From Acholeplasmataceae bacterium (lineage in GTDB: Bacteria > Bacillota_I > Bacilli_A > ML615J-28 > CAG-698), in assembly GCA_012841765.1 (NCBI GenBank), contig DUUA01000043.1:1-5839 (forward strand): a stretch of 5,839 nt of DNA, read 5' to 3'. The position numbers and the translations under genes were made by a program. Shown here in pieces: positions 1 through 5,839 of this stretch. Below the pieces are notes generated by a model. That model was not told the origin of the DNA. It was given only the letters and a program-made list of their open reading frames with translations, and made no database searches. The stretch's first letter is position 1. Each line of letters opens with the position of its first letter.

Positions 1-369
1 GCTCCAGGCTATGGTTATGCGAGAAGAGCTAAAAGTACAAAAGATGAATTCATTGTAATGATCGAAAATATTTTATTAAATCACCCTAAAATTGTTAGTG
101 TATTATTATTGATTGATTTTAAAGTAGGTCCAACAGAGGATGATTTAGATATTTATAATTTTCTTTTATCGCTTAATTTGAAAATTATTGTAATTGCAAC
201 AAAAAATGATAAAATTGCAAAAACTAGAAGACCTAAGCATGAAAAGGAAATAAAAAATAAATTGTTAAACCCACCGTATTTTTATGCAATATCAAATACG
301 GAAAAAAATAATATTGAAAATATTAAAAATGAAATACTAGAAAGGATTAATAATTATGAGAGCAATTAA
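1..369 (+). CDS. engB: EngB/YsxC ribosome-biogenesis GTPase, 3' part (5' end outside window)
   Basis: The reading frame is open from base 1 and ends at TAA 367-369, giving 122 visible residues. It starts inside the G3 switch II motif: APGYGYARRA matches the EngB hallmark D-x-PGYGYA, with the Asp just outside the window. The G4 guanine-specificity motif follows as ATKNDK (TKxDK) and a G5-like segment as AISNTE. Full EngB proteins are about 195 residues, so roughly the first 70 residues (P-loop and switch I) lie upstream. The family binds GTP and helps late assembly of the 50S ribosomal subunit in the cytoplasm. The G5 segment is slightly divergent (Ser-Asn-Thr rather than Ser-Ala-x-Thr). The ATG at 58 is internal, because homology clearly extends upstream of it. 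The last 14 nt overlap the next gene, which suggests co-transcription. No promoter or terminator is visible here. Confidence 0.93.
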   Translation, partial: APGYGYARRAKSTKDEFIVMIENILLNHPKIVSVLLLIDFKVGPTEDDLDIYNFLLSLNLKIIVIATKNDKIAKTRRPKHEKEIKNKLLNPPYFYAISNTEKNNIENIKNEILERINNYESN

Positions 370-1198
370 GATAATCACCGATTCAACAGCTGATTTAAGC
401 AAAGAATTATTAAAGGAGATTGACGTAATAAGTCTACCGCTTTATGTCCAATTTCCTAATAAAACCTATCAGGATGGCATTGATATTACGACTAATGAAT
501 TATATGAATTAGTTGAAACACATAAAACATTGCCAAAAACTGCTGCAATATCACCAGGTGATTTTATGAAAACATTTGATCAATATATTAAAGAAGGATT
601 TGATGTTGTTTATATAGGTATTGGCAGTAAAATATCTGCAACTTTTCAAAGTGCGTTAGTTGCAAGCCAAGAATTTCCAGAAGATCGCGTCTTTTTAGTA
701 GATTCATTAAACTTATCATCTGGGATTGCTTTATTAGTACTAAAAGCTAAAGATTTAAGAGATCAAGGTTTAAGTGCTGAAGCAATTAAAGAAGAAATTA
801 CTAAACTAGTTCCAAAAGTAAGAAGCCAATTTGCAATTAGAGTATTAGATTATTTACATAAAGGCGGAAGAGCTAGTGGGACAGCAGCATTAGTTGGTAA
901 AATGCTTAGAGTTAGACCAATTATTAAAGTTGAAGATGGTGTTTTAAATGTTTATAAAAAACCAATGGGATCAATGAAAAAAGCGGTTGATATAATGTTA
1001 ACTGATTTTGAAAAAACTAATATTGATGAAGATTATGTAATGATTACTCATACAATGGCACCTAATCAAGCTGATTATATGGTAGATTTTGTTCAAAGTA
1101 ATAAAAAACATAATAATTTAATTATTAGTGAAGCTGGCTGCGTTATCTCAAGCCATTGTGGTGCTGGAACAATTGGTATACTATATATAGAAAAATGA
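356..1198 (+). CDS. DegV family fatty-acid-binding protein (FakB-like)
   Basis: The 280-residue product has the usual length and architecture of DegV proteins. Family signatures in order are DSTADL (9-14), a Thr62-containing loop before SPGDF (66-70), GIGSKISATFQSA (88-100, equivalent to the usual LSGTYQSA), SSGIALLV (121-128), LDYLHKGGRAS (164-174), and a C-terminal SSHCGAGTIGI (265-275). Thr62, Ser94 and His267 sit where FakB proteins hold the fatty-acid carboxylate. FakB presents bound fatty acid to the kinase FakA for phosphorylation, feeding exogenous fatty acids into phospholipid synthesis; that role is inferred from the family. The usual Thr-Ser-Gln of the pocket loop reads Thr-Ala-Ala here, and GTYQ reads ATFQ, so ligand preference may differ. 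The start at 356 is supported by AAAGGA at 341-346, nine bases upstream, and by MRAIKIITDS matching the family N-terminus. It overlaps engB by 14 nt and the next gene by ATGA. No FakA is visible in the window. Confidence 0.93.
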   Translation: MRAIKIITDSTADLSKELLKEIDVISLPLYVQFPNKTYQDGIDITTNELYELVETHKTLPKTAAISPGDFMKTFDQYIKEGFDVVYIGIGSKISATFQSALVASQEFPEDRVFLVDSLNLSSGIALLVLKAKDLRDQGLSAEAIKEEITKLVPKVRSQFAIRVLDYLHKGGRASGTAALVGKMLRVRPIIKVEDGVLNVYKKPMGSMKKAVDIMLTDFEKTNIDEDYVMITHTMAPNQADYMVDFVQSNKKHNNLIISEAGCVISSHCGAGTIGILYIEK

Positions 1199-1833
1199 GA
1201 AGTTTAAAAAAGGATAAAATCAAGCTATTTTTACAAGAAATTGATTTTAATACTAAGATAATAGATTATAGTATTTTTAGCGATTATCGAATTAATAAAA
1301 TTAATAAGGCTAAAACTGATAATAAAAGAGCTTTAAATATGCAAACAGAAATATTATTAAACTATGCTATTAACTATAAAAGCAATAATTATACGCCATA
1401 TCCATCAATTATTATTAACGAACAAGGTAAGCCAAGTTTTGAAAATTTAAAAACTAAATTTAATATATCACATAGTAATAAATATATATTAATAGGCGTT
1501 TCTAATAATGAAATTGGTGTTGATGTTGAAAAAATTAATGAAAAGCATTTGAAAGTTGCTAGTAAATTATTTAATGATAAAGATTATTTGAAATACAAAA
1601 ATAATATCAATGAAATTATTCGACATTGGACAATTAAAGAAGCTTATATTAAATTATTTGGATCCAATATTTTAATTGATTTAAAAAATATTAAAGTTAC
1701 TAATAAATGTGTATTTGGACAATATGGTAAGGCATATTACACAACAATAGTAGAAAATGATCATTTTATTACTATTGCAAGTAAAAATAAACATAAAATA
1801 AAACTTTATCGTGACAAAGATTATAACATATGA
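1195..1833 (+). CDS. Sfp-type 4'-phosphopantetheinyl transferase
   Basis: The 212-residue product carries the ordered motifs of the Sfp/AcpT superfamily: GKPSF (78-82), FNISHS (89-94), GVDVEKI (108-114) and WTIKEAYIK (145-153). Asp110, Glu112 and Glu149 match the Mg2+/CoA-binding acidic residues, and Lys153 the conserved motif-3 lysine. The family transfers the phosphopantetheine arm of CoA to a serine of acyl or peptidyl carrier proteins in the cytoplasm. No carrier protein or synthase cluster is visible here, so the likely substrate is the fatty-acid ACP; this is inferred and fits the lipid-linked DegV neighbour. I chose the ATG at 1195, which forms an ATGA overlap with the degV stop. An in-frame ATG at 1156 would only add a Trp/Cys-rich leader that is the degV coding sequence read in another frame. 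No convincing Shine-Dalgarno precedes 1195, so translation probably depends on coupling to degV. It is slightly shorter than Sfp (about 225 residues) and very Lys/Asn/Ile-rich. The final codons carry the promoter of the next operon. Confidence 0.9.
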   Translation: MRSLKKDKIKLFLQEIDFNTKIIDYSIFSDYRINKINKAKTDNKRALNMQTEILLNYAINYKSNNYTPYPSIIINEQGKPSFENLKTKFNISHSNKYILIGVSNNEIGVDVEKINEKHLKVASKLFNDKDYLKYKNNINEIIRHWTIKEAYIKLFGSNILIDLKNIKVTNKCVFGQYGKAYYTTIVENDHFITIASKNKHKIKLYRDKDYNI

Positions 1834-1839
1834 TAAAAT
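1811..1839 (+). promoter_or_regulatory. Sigma-A-type promoter with extended -10 for the T-box operon
   Basis: GTGACA at 1811-1816 (5/6 match to TTGACA) is followed after exactly 17 bases by TAAAAT at 1834-1839 (5/6 match to TATAAT). A TGA triplet at 1831-1833 supplies the extended -10 TGn element and is also the stop codon of the preceding gene. A start about seven bases downstream of the -10 falls near 1846-1847, at the foot of T-box Stem I, which is where a leader transcript should begin. In such A+T-rich DNA a -10-like hexamer alone means little. The spacing, the TGn element and the position relative to the leader raise confidence. Not experimentally shown. Confidence 0.68.
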
Positions 1840-1924
1840 TAATAAAAGCGTTGAATAGGAAGAGTAATATTAGCTTAATTTAAAGCGACAAGTTGGTTGG
1901 TGTAAAACTTGATTTAACTAATAT

Positions 1925-1932
1925 GAAGGTAG
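1925..1932 (+). promoter_or_regulatory. T-box specifier loop, 3' strand; GUA (Val) 1929-1931 favoured
   Basis: The 3' side of the specifier loop reads GAAGGTAG between the paired CTAATAT (1918-1924) and CCTA (1933-1936). Counting up from the lower stem, with one purine between triplet and stem, gives GTA at 1929-1931 (valine) followed by G1932. Counting down from the GAA of the loop-E motif gives GGT at 1928-1930 (glycine) followed by A1931. The loop is one base longer than the GAA-GGC-A layout of glycine T-boxes, which creates the ambiguity. The downstream ValRS gene and the UGGU bulge favour valine. Confidence 0.72.
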
Positions 1933-2018
1933 CCTAGGAGCTGAATTTGTGAACTAATAGTAGCTTATTCCGGTTTATTACCGTTAAATAATATTGAGTG
2001 CTAGAATTAATTCTAGAA

Positions 2019-2050
2019 CTAAGGTGGTACCGCGATTAAATCGTCCTTAG
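2019..2050 (+). promoter_or_regulatory. T-box antiterminator with UGGU tRNA-acceptor bulge
   Basis: CTAAGG at 2019-2024 pairs with CCTTAG at 2045-2050. The 5' side then holds the bulge UGGUACC (2025-2031), and the second short helix comes from CG within 2032-2034 pairing with CG 2042-2043. UGGU at 2025-2028 is complementary to a tRNA 3' end ACCA, that is discriminator base A73. This suits tRNA-Val and argues against tRNA-Gly, whose bacterial discriminator is normally U73 (bulge UGGA). CCTTAG 2045-2050 is also the 5' arm of the terminator, so the two structures exclude each other. Confidence 0.92.
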
Positions 2051-2076
2051 AATATTCTAAGGACTTTTATTTTTTT
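2043..2076 (+). terminator. Intrinsic terminator of the T-box
   Basis: Positions 2043-2064 form a perfect 22-nt palindrome: GTCCTTAGA pairs with TCTAAGGAC around an ATAT loop. TTTTATTTTTTT follows immediately at 2065-2076. This is a classic Rho-independent terminator. Its 5' arm is sequestered by CTAAGG 2019-2024 when uncharged tRNA binds. It should also stop any transcript running through from the engB-degV-transferase operon, because it lies in line with it. Confidence 0.94.
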
Positions 2077-2097
2077 ATTAAGAAAGGGTTAATAATC

Positions 2098-2616
2098 ATG
2101 CAAACAATTTATACAAAACGTTTAATAATTAGAGCGCTAACAACAAAAGATTTAGAGGCATTTTATTTGTTTGCAAGTAATGAAGAAGTAGGTCCAATGG
2201 CAGGTTGGGATAGTCATAAAAACATTAATGAAACTAAATTAATTTTAAACCAATTAATTGAAGAAAAAGAAATGTGGGCAATTACAATTAATGATTTATT
2301 AATTGGAACAATTAATATTAGTTTTGATAAGAAACGAAAATATTATGAATTAGGATTTTCTCTTAACTATGATTATTGGAACAAAGGTTATATGACTGAA
2401 GCAATTTTAGGTGTCTTAAATTATGTTTTTAATAAAACATCAATTGATAAATTAATAGCAAGACATTTTGAATATAATTATCGTTCAAAGAAGGTTTTAG
2501 AAAAAGTACAATTTAATTTCAAAAAATATGAAATAGATTTAGATATATTAGGAAATGAACAACTAGTTAGTTATTATGAATTAACTAAAAAAGAATATAA
2601 GGAAGTGAATATATGA
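2098..2616 (+). CDS. GNAT family N-acetyltransferase (RimJ/RimL-like)
   Basis: The 172-residue protein has the order of a RimJ/RimL-type GNAT domain. It opens with TKRLIIRALTTKDLEAF (6-22), followed by VGPMAGWDSHKN (31-42, a motif seen in a Firmicute GNAT subgroup), a beta strand YELGFSL (83-89), the acetyl-CoA pyrophosphate loop WNKGYMTEA (94-102), and NYRSKKVLEKVQF (127-139) of motif B. These enzymes move acetyl from acetyl-CoA to an amino group of a protein N-terminus or small molecule; the substrate here cannot be told. It is cytosolic, with no signal peptide or membrane segment. GAAAGGG at 2082-2088 lies nine bases before the ATG and just after the terminator U-run, so it is transcribed only on T-box read-through. 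Its stop overlaps the valS start (ATGA 2613-2616). The pyrophosphate loop lacks the usual Arg-Gly (N-K-G-Y), which is common in divergent members. Function in valine or tRNA metabolism is suggested only by position. Confidence 0.88.
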   Translation: MQTIYTKRLIIRALTTKDLEAFYLFASNEEVGPMAGWDSHKNINETKLILNQLIEEKEMWAITINDLLIGTINISFDKKRKYYELGFSLNYDYWNKGYMTEAILGVLNYVFNKTSIDKLIARHFEYNYRSKKVLEKVQFNFKKYEIDLDILGNEQLVSYYELTKKEYKEVNI

Positions 2617-5192
2617 GTAAATTACCAACAAAATATAATTTTAAAGAAGTAGAAAAAGATCGCTATCAAACATGGTTAGAAAAAGAACTATTTAACGCAA
2701 ATCGTCCTTGGTTAAAACCATTTACAATTGTTATTCCACCACCAAATGTTACGGGAAGACTACATTTAGGTCATGCTTGGGATAATACATTACAAGATAT
2801 TATTATTAGAAGAAAAAGAATGCAAGGCTATGATGCACTTTACCTACCAGGCATGGATCATGCTGGTATTGCTACTCAAGCAAGAATTGAAGCTAAACTA
2901 AAAGAAAGTGGAATTTCAAGATATGATTTAGGTCGCGAAAAGTTCTTAGAGAAAGCTTGGGAATGGAAAGAAGATTATTCAAAACAAATTAGAAAACAAT
3001 GGGAAGCATTAGGAATTAGTGTTGATTACTCAAAAGAACGCTTTACTTTAGATGAAGGATTAAATAAAGCTGTTAATCATGTTTTCATTTCAATGTATCA
3101 TAAAGGACTAATCTATCGCGGTAATAGAATTATTAACTGGGATGTGAAAGCTAAAACCGCTTTATCGAATATTGAAGTAATACATAAAGAAGAGTTAGCT
3201 AAACTGTATTATTTAAAATATCCTTTAGTAGAAGATGAAAACAAATTTTTAACAATTGCAACAACAAGACCTGAAACAATGTTTGCTGATCAAGCTTTAA
3301 TGATTCATCCAGATGACAGGAGACATTATAAGCATATTAATAAAGAGTTTTATATACCAGGTACTAATAAAAAAATTAGACTAATTGCTGATGGCTATGT
3401 TGATATGGAATTTGGTACTGGTGTTGTAAAAGTTACACCAGCTCATGATATCAATGACTTTGAAGTAGGCCTTAGACACGATTTAGAAATGCCACTATGT
3501 ATGGAAGAAGACGGTACGATGAATGAAATGGCATTTGAATTTAATGGTATGGATCGTTTTGAATGCCGTAAGCAAGTAGTTGATAAGTTAAATAAACTAG
3601 GTTTAGTCGAAAAAATAGAAGATTATGAAACATCAATTGGTTATAGTGAAAGAACTGGAGTAGTAGTAGAACCAAGATTATCACTACAATGGTTTTTAAA
3701 AATGGATCAATTATCTTTTACAACATTAAAAGAAACGAAAGTAGATTTTATTCCAAAACGATTTGAAAAAATATTTAAACATTGGATGACTGACACTAGA
3801 GATTGGACAATTAGTCGTCAGTTATGGTGGGGACATCGTATTCCTGCTTGGTATAAAGGTGATGAAGTATCAGTTCAAGAGACAAGTCCTGGCGAAGGAT
3901 GGATTCAAGATGAAGATGTTTTAGATACTTGGTTTTCATCAGCTTTATGGCCATTTTCAACTTTAGGTTGGCCTGAAGAAACAGAAGATTTTAAACGTTT
4001 CTATCCTAATGACGTTTTAGTTACAGGCTATGATATTATTTTCTTCTGGGTTGCTAGAATGATTTTCCAAGGACGATATTTCACTAAAAAAGACCCATTT
4101 AAAGATGTTTTACTACATGGATTAATTAGAGACAACAAAGGTGCTAAAATGTCTAAATCAGCAAATAATGGTGTTGATCCAATGGATGTAATCGATAAAT
4201 ATGGTGTTGACGCACTAAGATACTTCCTTACAACCAATTCCGCACCCGGTGCAGATTTGCGATATGATGAAGAGAAAGTAGAGTCTAGTTGGAACTTTAT
4301 TAATAAATTATGGAATATTACTAGATTTGCTTTATTAAATATTACTGATTTTAATTTAGAAGTTGACTATCACAATTTAGATTTATTTGATGAATGGATT
4401 ATTTCTAGATTAAGTGAGACTATTGAAGTTGCTGATAATTATTTTGAAAAATATGAGTTTAATGAAGCGTCGCATGTTTTATATAGTTTTATTTGGAATG
4501 ATTTTGCAGCTTGGTATTTAGAGTTAGCAAAAGTATCTTTACAAGATGAAAAGAAAAATGCTAATACTCAAGCTGTTTTACTCTATGTGTTAAAACAAAT
4601 TTTAAAATTATTACATCCATTTGTACCATTTGTAACAGATAAACTATATTCAGAAATAAGTGAAGAAGAAATAACTCGAGCTACTTGGCCAAGTGAAACA
4701 TTTTACAAACAAGAAGTAATTGATAATTTTAATATTATAGCTGATATTATTACTAAAATTAGAAATTTAAGAGCTGAATATAATGTTACCCAAGCTAAAT
4801 TGTTAAATATTTCATTAGTCACCAGCAATAAAGAATTACTAAAAGTTTTAAAAACATATCAAGTTTATTTAGAAAACTTTTTGAAAACTAATGAATTAAT
4901 TATTACTGAAAAATATGAAAGTAATTTAGAGTCTGTTATGATTGTTTTAAGTGATTTAGAAATCTTTGTTGCGAAAGAAGGTTTAATTGATTTAAAACAA
5001 GAATTAGAACTATTAAATAAACAAAAAGAACAATTAGAAAAAGAGTTATTACGTAGTGAAAAAATGTTAGCTAATAAAAATTTCTTAGAACGTGCTAAAC
5101 CAGAAAAAATTGCTGAGGAAAAAGCTAAATATGAAGATTATAAAAATCAATATAATACAATATTAGCTAGTTTAGAAGATCATGTTCTATAA
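2613..5192 (+). CDS. valS: Valyl-tRNA synthetase (ValRS)
   Basis: This class I synthetase attaches valine to tRNA-Val using ATP. The 859-residue protein is complete, slightly shorter than the about 880 of Bacillus ValRS. The signature IPPPNVTGRLHLGHA puts the HIGH motif (HLGH) at 51-54. The CP1 editing domain, which clears Thr-tRNA-Val, contains TTRPETMFADQAL (217-229) and GTGVVKVTPAHDINDFEVG (268-286). The catalytic core resumes with DWTISRQLWWGHRIPAWY and EDVLDTWFSSALWPFS. KMSKS is exact at 512-516, followed by GVDPMDVIDKYGVDALRYFL. The anticodon-binding domain begins after WNFINKLWNITRF (about 560-572). Residues 791-859 form the ValRS C-terminal coiled-coil arm. The segment between WY and EDVLD is shorter than in Bacillus, and KMSKS is followed by ANNG where LGNG is usual. 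AAGGA at 2599-2603, nine bases upstream, and the ATGA overlap with the acetyltransferase stop support the start. It is expected to be regulated by the upstream T-box. Overlaps folC by 11 nt. Confidence 0.98.
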   Translation: MSKLPTKYNFKEVEKDRYQTWLEKELFNANRPWLKPFTIVIPPPNVTGRLHLGHAWDNTLQDIIIRRKRMQGYDALYLPGMDHAGIATQARIEAKLKESGISRYDLGREKFLEKAWEWKEDYSKQIRKQWEALGISVDYSKERFTLDEGLNKAVNHVFISMYHKGLIYRGNRIINWDVKAKTALSNIEVIHKEELAKLYYLKYPLVEDENKFLTIATTRPETMFADQALMIHPDDRRHYKHINKEFYIPGTNKKIRLIADGYVDMEFGTGVVKVTPAHDINDFEVGLRHDLEMPLCMEEDGTMNEMAFEFNGMDRFECRKQVVDKLNKLGLVEKIEDYETSIGYSERTGVVVEPRLSLQWFLKMDQLSFTTLKETKVDFIPKRFEKIFKHWMTDTRDWTISRQLWWGHRIPAWYKGDEVSVQETSPGEGWIQDEDVLDTWFSSALWPFSTLGWPEETEDFKRFYPNDVLVTGYDIIFFWVARMIFQGRYFTKKDPFKDVLLHGLIRDNKGAKMSKSANNGVDPMDVIDKYGVDALRYFLTTNSAPGADLRYDEEKVESSWNFINKLWNITRFALLNITDFNLEVDYHNLDLFDEWIISRLSETIEVADNYFEKYEFNEASHVLYSFIWNDFAAWYLELAKVSLQDEKKNANTQAVLLYVLKQILKLLHPFVPFVTDKLYSEISEEEITRATWPSETFYKQEVIDNFNIIADIITKIRNLRAEYNVTQAKLLNISLVTSNKELLKVLKTYQVYLENFLKTNELIITEKYESNLESVMIVLSDLEIFVAKEGLIDLKQELELLNKQKEQLEKELLRSEKMLANKNFLERAKPEKIAEEKAKYEDYKNQYNTILASLEDHVL

Positions 5193-5839
5193 TATTGATG
5201 ATGCAATTAATTGGGTTGTTAGGCAAACTAAGTTTAGAGAAAAAACTGATTTAAGTATTATGAAAGAAGCATTTAAAATGCTTAATATTAATTTAGATGA
5301 AATAAAGAAAATTCATTTAGCTGGAACTAATGGTAAAGGCTCAACTGGAGCTTTTCTATCTGAAATATTAGTAAGTAATAATTATAAAGTTGGTTGGTTT
5401 ACCTCACCGTATTTAGTTAAATTTAATGAACGTGTTAAAATAAATAATTTAGATATAAATGATAATGATTTATTAAAATATATTAATTATTTTTATGATT
5501 TTAATGAAGCGTTATATTTAAAAAACAATGTTAAATTATCATTTTTTGAAATACTGACATTATTATCATTTAAATATTTTAAAGATAATAATGTTGATGT
5601 AATGTTAATTGAGGTTGGTATTGGTGGAAGACTGGACGCTACTAATATCATTAATTATGATGTCTCTATCATTACAAGTATAGGTTTTGATCATATGCAA
5701 CAACTTGGTGATACATTAGAGAGTATCGCTTATGAAAAAGTTGCAATTTTAAAAAAACATGGTTATTTAATTACTAATGTCAATGAAAGTTTAAAAAAAC
5801 TGATGATTAATTATTCAAAAGATCTTAATGCAACAATTA
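5182..5839 (+). CDS. folC: FolC: folylpolyglutamate synthase / dihydrofolate synthase, 5' part (runs off window)
   Basis: The frame is open from ATG 5182 to the window end, giving 219 complete codons of an expected 420-430. This is the ATP-binding Mur-ligase-like domain. The P-loop is HLAGTNGKGS (45-54), then GWFTSPYLVKFNERVKI (71-87), EVGIGGRLDATN (144-155), and ITSIGFDHMQQLGDTLESIAYEKVAILK (164-191). His171 and Lys186 (the family's carboxylated lysine region, usually EKAGIIK) are present; the usual Gly after the Lys is changed (EKVAILK). The enzyme adds glutamates to folates, and in some members makes dihydrofolate from dihydropteroate. The two cannot be separated from this half. The start overlaps the valS stop by 11 nt with only a weak AGAAG (5174-5178) close by, so coupling to valS is likely. 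The valS-folC order is widely conserved in Firmicutes. It should share the T-box control unless an unseen promoter exists. Confidence 0.94.
   Translation, partial: MFYNIDDAINWVVRQTKFREKTDLSIMKEAFKMLNINLDEIKKIHLAGTNGKGSTGAFLSEILVSNNYKVGWFTSPYLVKFNERVKINNLDINDNDLLKYINYFYDFNEALYLKNNVKLSFFEILTLLSFKYFKDNNVDVMLIEVGIGGRLDATNIINYDVSIITSIGFDHMQQLGDTLESIAYEKVAILKKHGYLITNVNESLKKLMINYSKDLNATI

Larger units (their letters stand above)
1847..2080 (+). promoter_or_regulatory. T-box riboswitch leader, probably tRNA-Val responsive
   Basis: Most T-box landmarks can be paired by eye. Stem I base: AGC 1847-1849 with GCT 1940-1942. A kink-turn-like GA region follows (GA 1853-1854 facing GA 1938-1939). TAGG 1856-1859 pairs with CCTA 1933-1936. 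The specifier loop is AAGAGTA 1860-1866 facing 1925-1932. ATATTAG 1867-1873 pairs with CTAATAT 1918-1924. TAAA 1881-1884 pairs with TTTA 1913-1916, next to a GCGA bulge at 1885-1888. The distal hairpin is CAAGTT 1889-1894 with AACTTG 1906-1911. The Stem II region contains the F-box CCGTTA at 1981-1986. Stem III is the perfect palindrome 2001-2016. The T-box proper, AAGGTGGTACCGCG, is 2021-2034, followed by the terminator. The leader senses the charging state of a tRNA and controls transcription read-through in cis. It fills the gap between the transferase gene and the acetyltransferase gene and governs acetyltransferase-valS-folC. Confidence 0.96.

Noticed and set aside
58..369. A short 103-residue protein starting at ATG 58
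   Set aside because: The same frame is open to base 1 and encodes the EngB motif PGYGYA before this ATG, so it is the tail of a larger gene.
1156..1194. Longer start for the phosphopantetheinyl transferase at ATG 1156
   Set aside because: The added residues are Trp/Cys-rich and are the conserved degV C-terminus read in another frame. ATG 1195 gives the typical ATGA coupling and a normal family length.
2001..2016. A perfect 16-nt palindrome as a repressor operator
   Set aside because: It sits between the F-box and the T-box exactly where Stem III belongs and folds as a 6-bp hairpin with a TTAA loop.
1847..2080. A glycine-specific T-box
   Set aside because: GGU can be read in the specifier loop, but the UGGU bulge expects A73 whereas tRNA-Gly normally has U73, and the operon encodes ValRS, not GlyRS.
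1195..2616. Mycoplasma-type code with TGA as tryptophan
   Set aside because: Three genes end at TGA at positions that give normal lengths and ATGA overlaps or a TGA-TAA pair. All Trp codons seen are TGG, and no in-frame TGA occurs inside the genes.
4028..4237. A 69-codon open frame on the minus strand inside valS
   Set aside because: It lies wholly opposite the KMSKS region of valS, one of its most conserved parts, has no ribosome site or recognisable domain, and is a shadow of that gene.
1..5839. Mobile elements, CRISPR arrays, tRNA or rRNA genes
   Set aside because: No transposase-like frame, no spaced direct repeats, and no cloverleaf or rRNA-like segment was found. All non-coding sequence is accounted for by the T-box block.

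Overview
The window is a strongly A+T-rich stretch with every gene on the + strand, packed head to tail. TTA, AGA and AAT/AAA codons dominate. Tryptophan is always TGG, including the many Trp residues of ValRS, and three genes stop at TGA, so the standard bacterial code fits better than the Mycoplasma/Spiroplasma code. A T-box leader, an EngB GTPase, a DegV protein and the valS-folC gene order all point to a low-GC Firmicute. The base composition suggests a Mollicutes-like or gut Bacilli lineage (Acholeplasma/Izemoplasma/RF39-type). That placement is inference; no rRNA is present to confirm it.

Layout: (1) 1-1833 is an upstream operon segment: the 3' end of engB (ribosome assembly GTPase), a DegV/FakB-type fatty-acid-binding protein, and an Sfp-type 4'-phosphopantetheinyl transferase. 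The genes overlap by 14 and 4 nt, so they are probably co-transcribed and translationally coupled. (2) 1811-2080 is a regulatory block. A good sigma-A-type promoter with an extended -10 overlaps the stop of the transferase gene. It is followed at once by a complete T-box riboswitch: Stem I with kink-turn, specifier loop and AGCGA-type bulge; the F-box CCGTTA; Stem III; the T-box; and mutually exclusive antiterminator and terminator. (3) 2098-5839 is the T-box-controlled operon: a RimJ/RimL-like GNAT acetyltransferase, valS, and the 5' part of folC, again with overlapping junctions (4 and 11 nt).

How it works together: uncharged tRNA-Val should stabilise the antiterminator and allow transcription of the acetyltransferase, valyl-tRNA synthetase and folylpolyglutamate synthase. 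The valine assignment rests on the downstream valS, on a GUA triplet in the specifier loop, and on the UGGU bulge that pairs with an A73-ending tRNA. The specifier loop is one base longer than the O. iheyensis glyQ loop I recall, so the triplet could also be read as GGU (Gly). I argue for Val. The window is mostly conventional housekeeping DNA. The least conventional points are the acetyltransferase placed first under a valine-type T-box, the register ambiguity of the specifier, and the promoter embedded in the preceding gene's stop codon.
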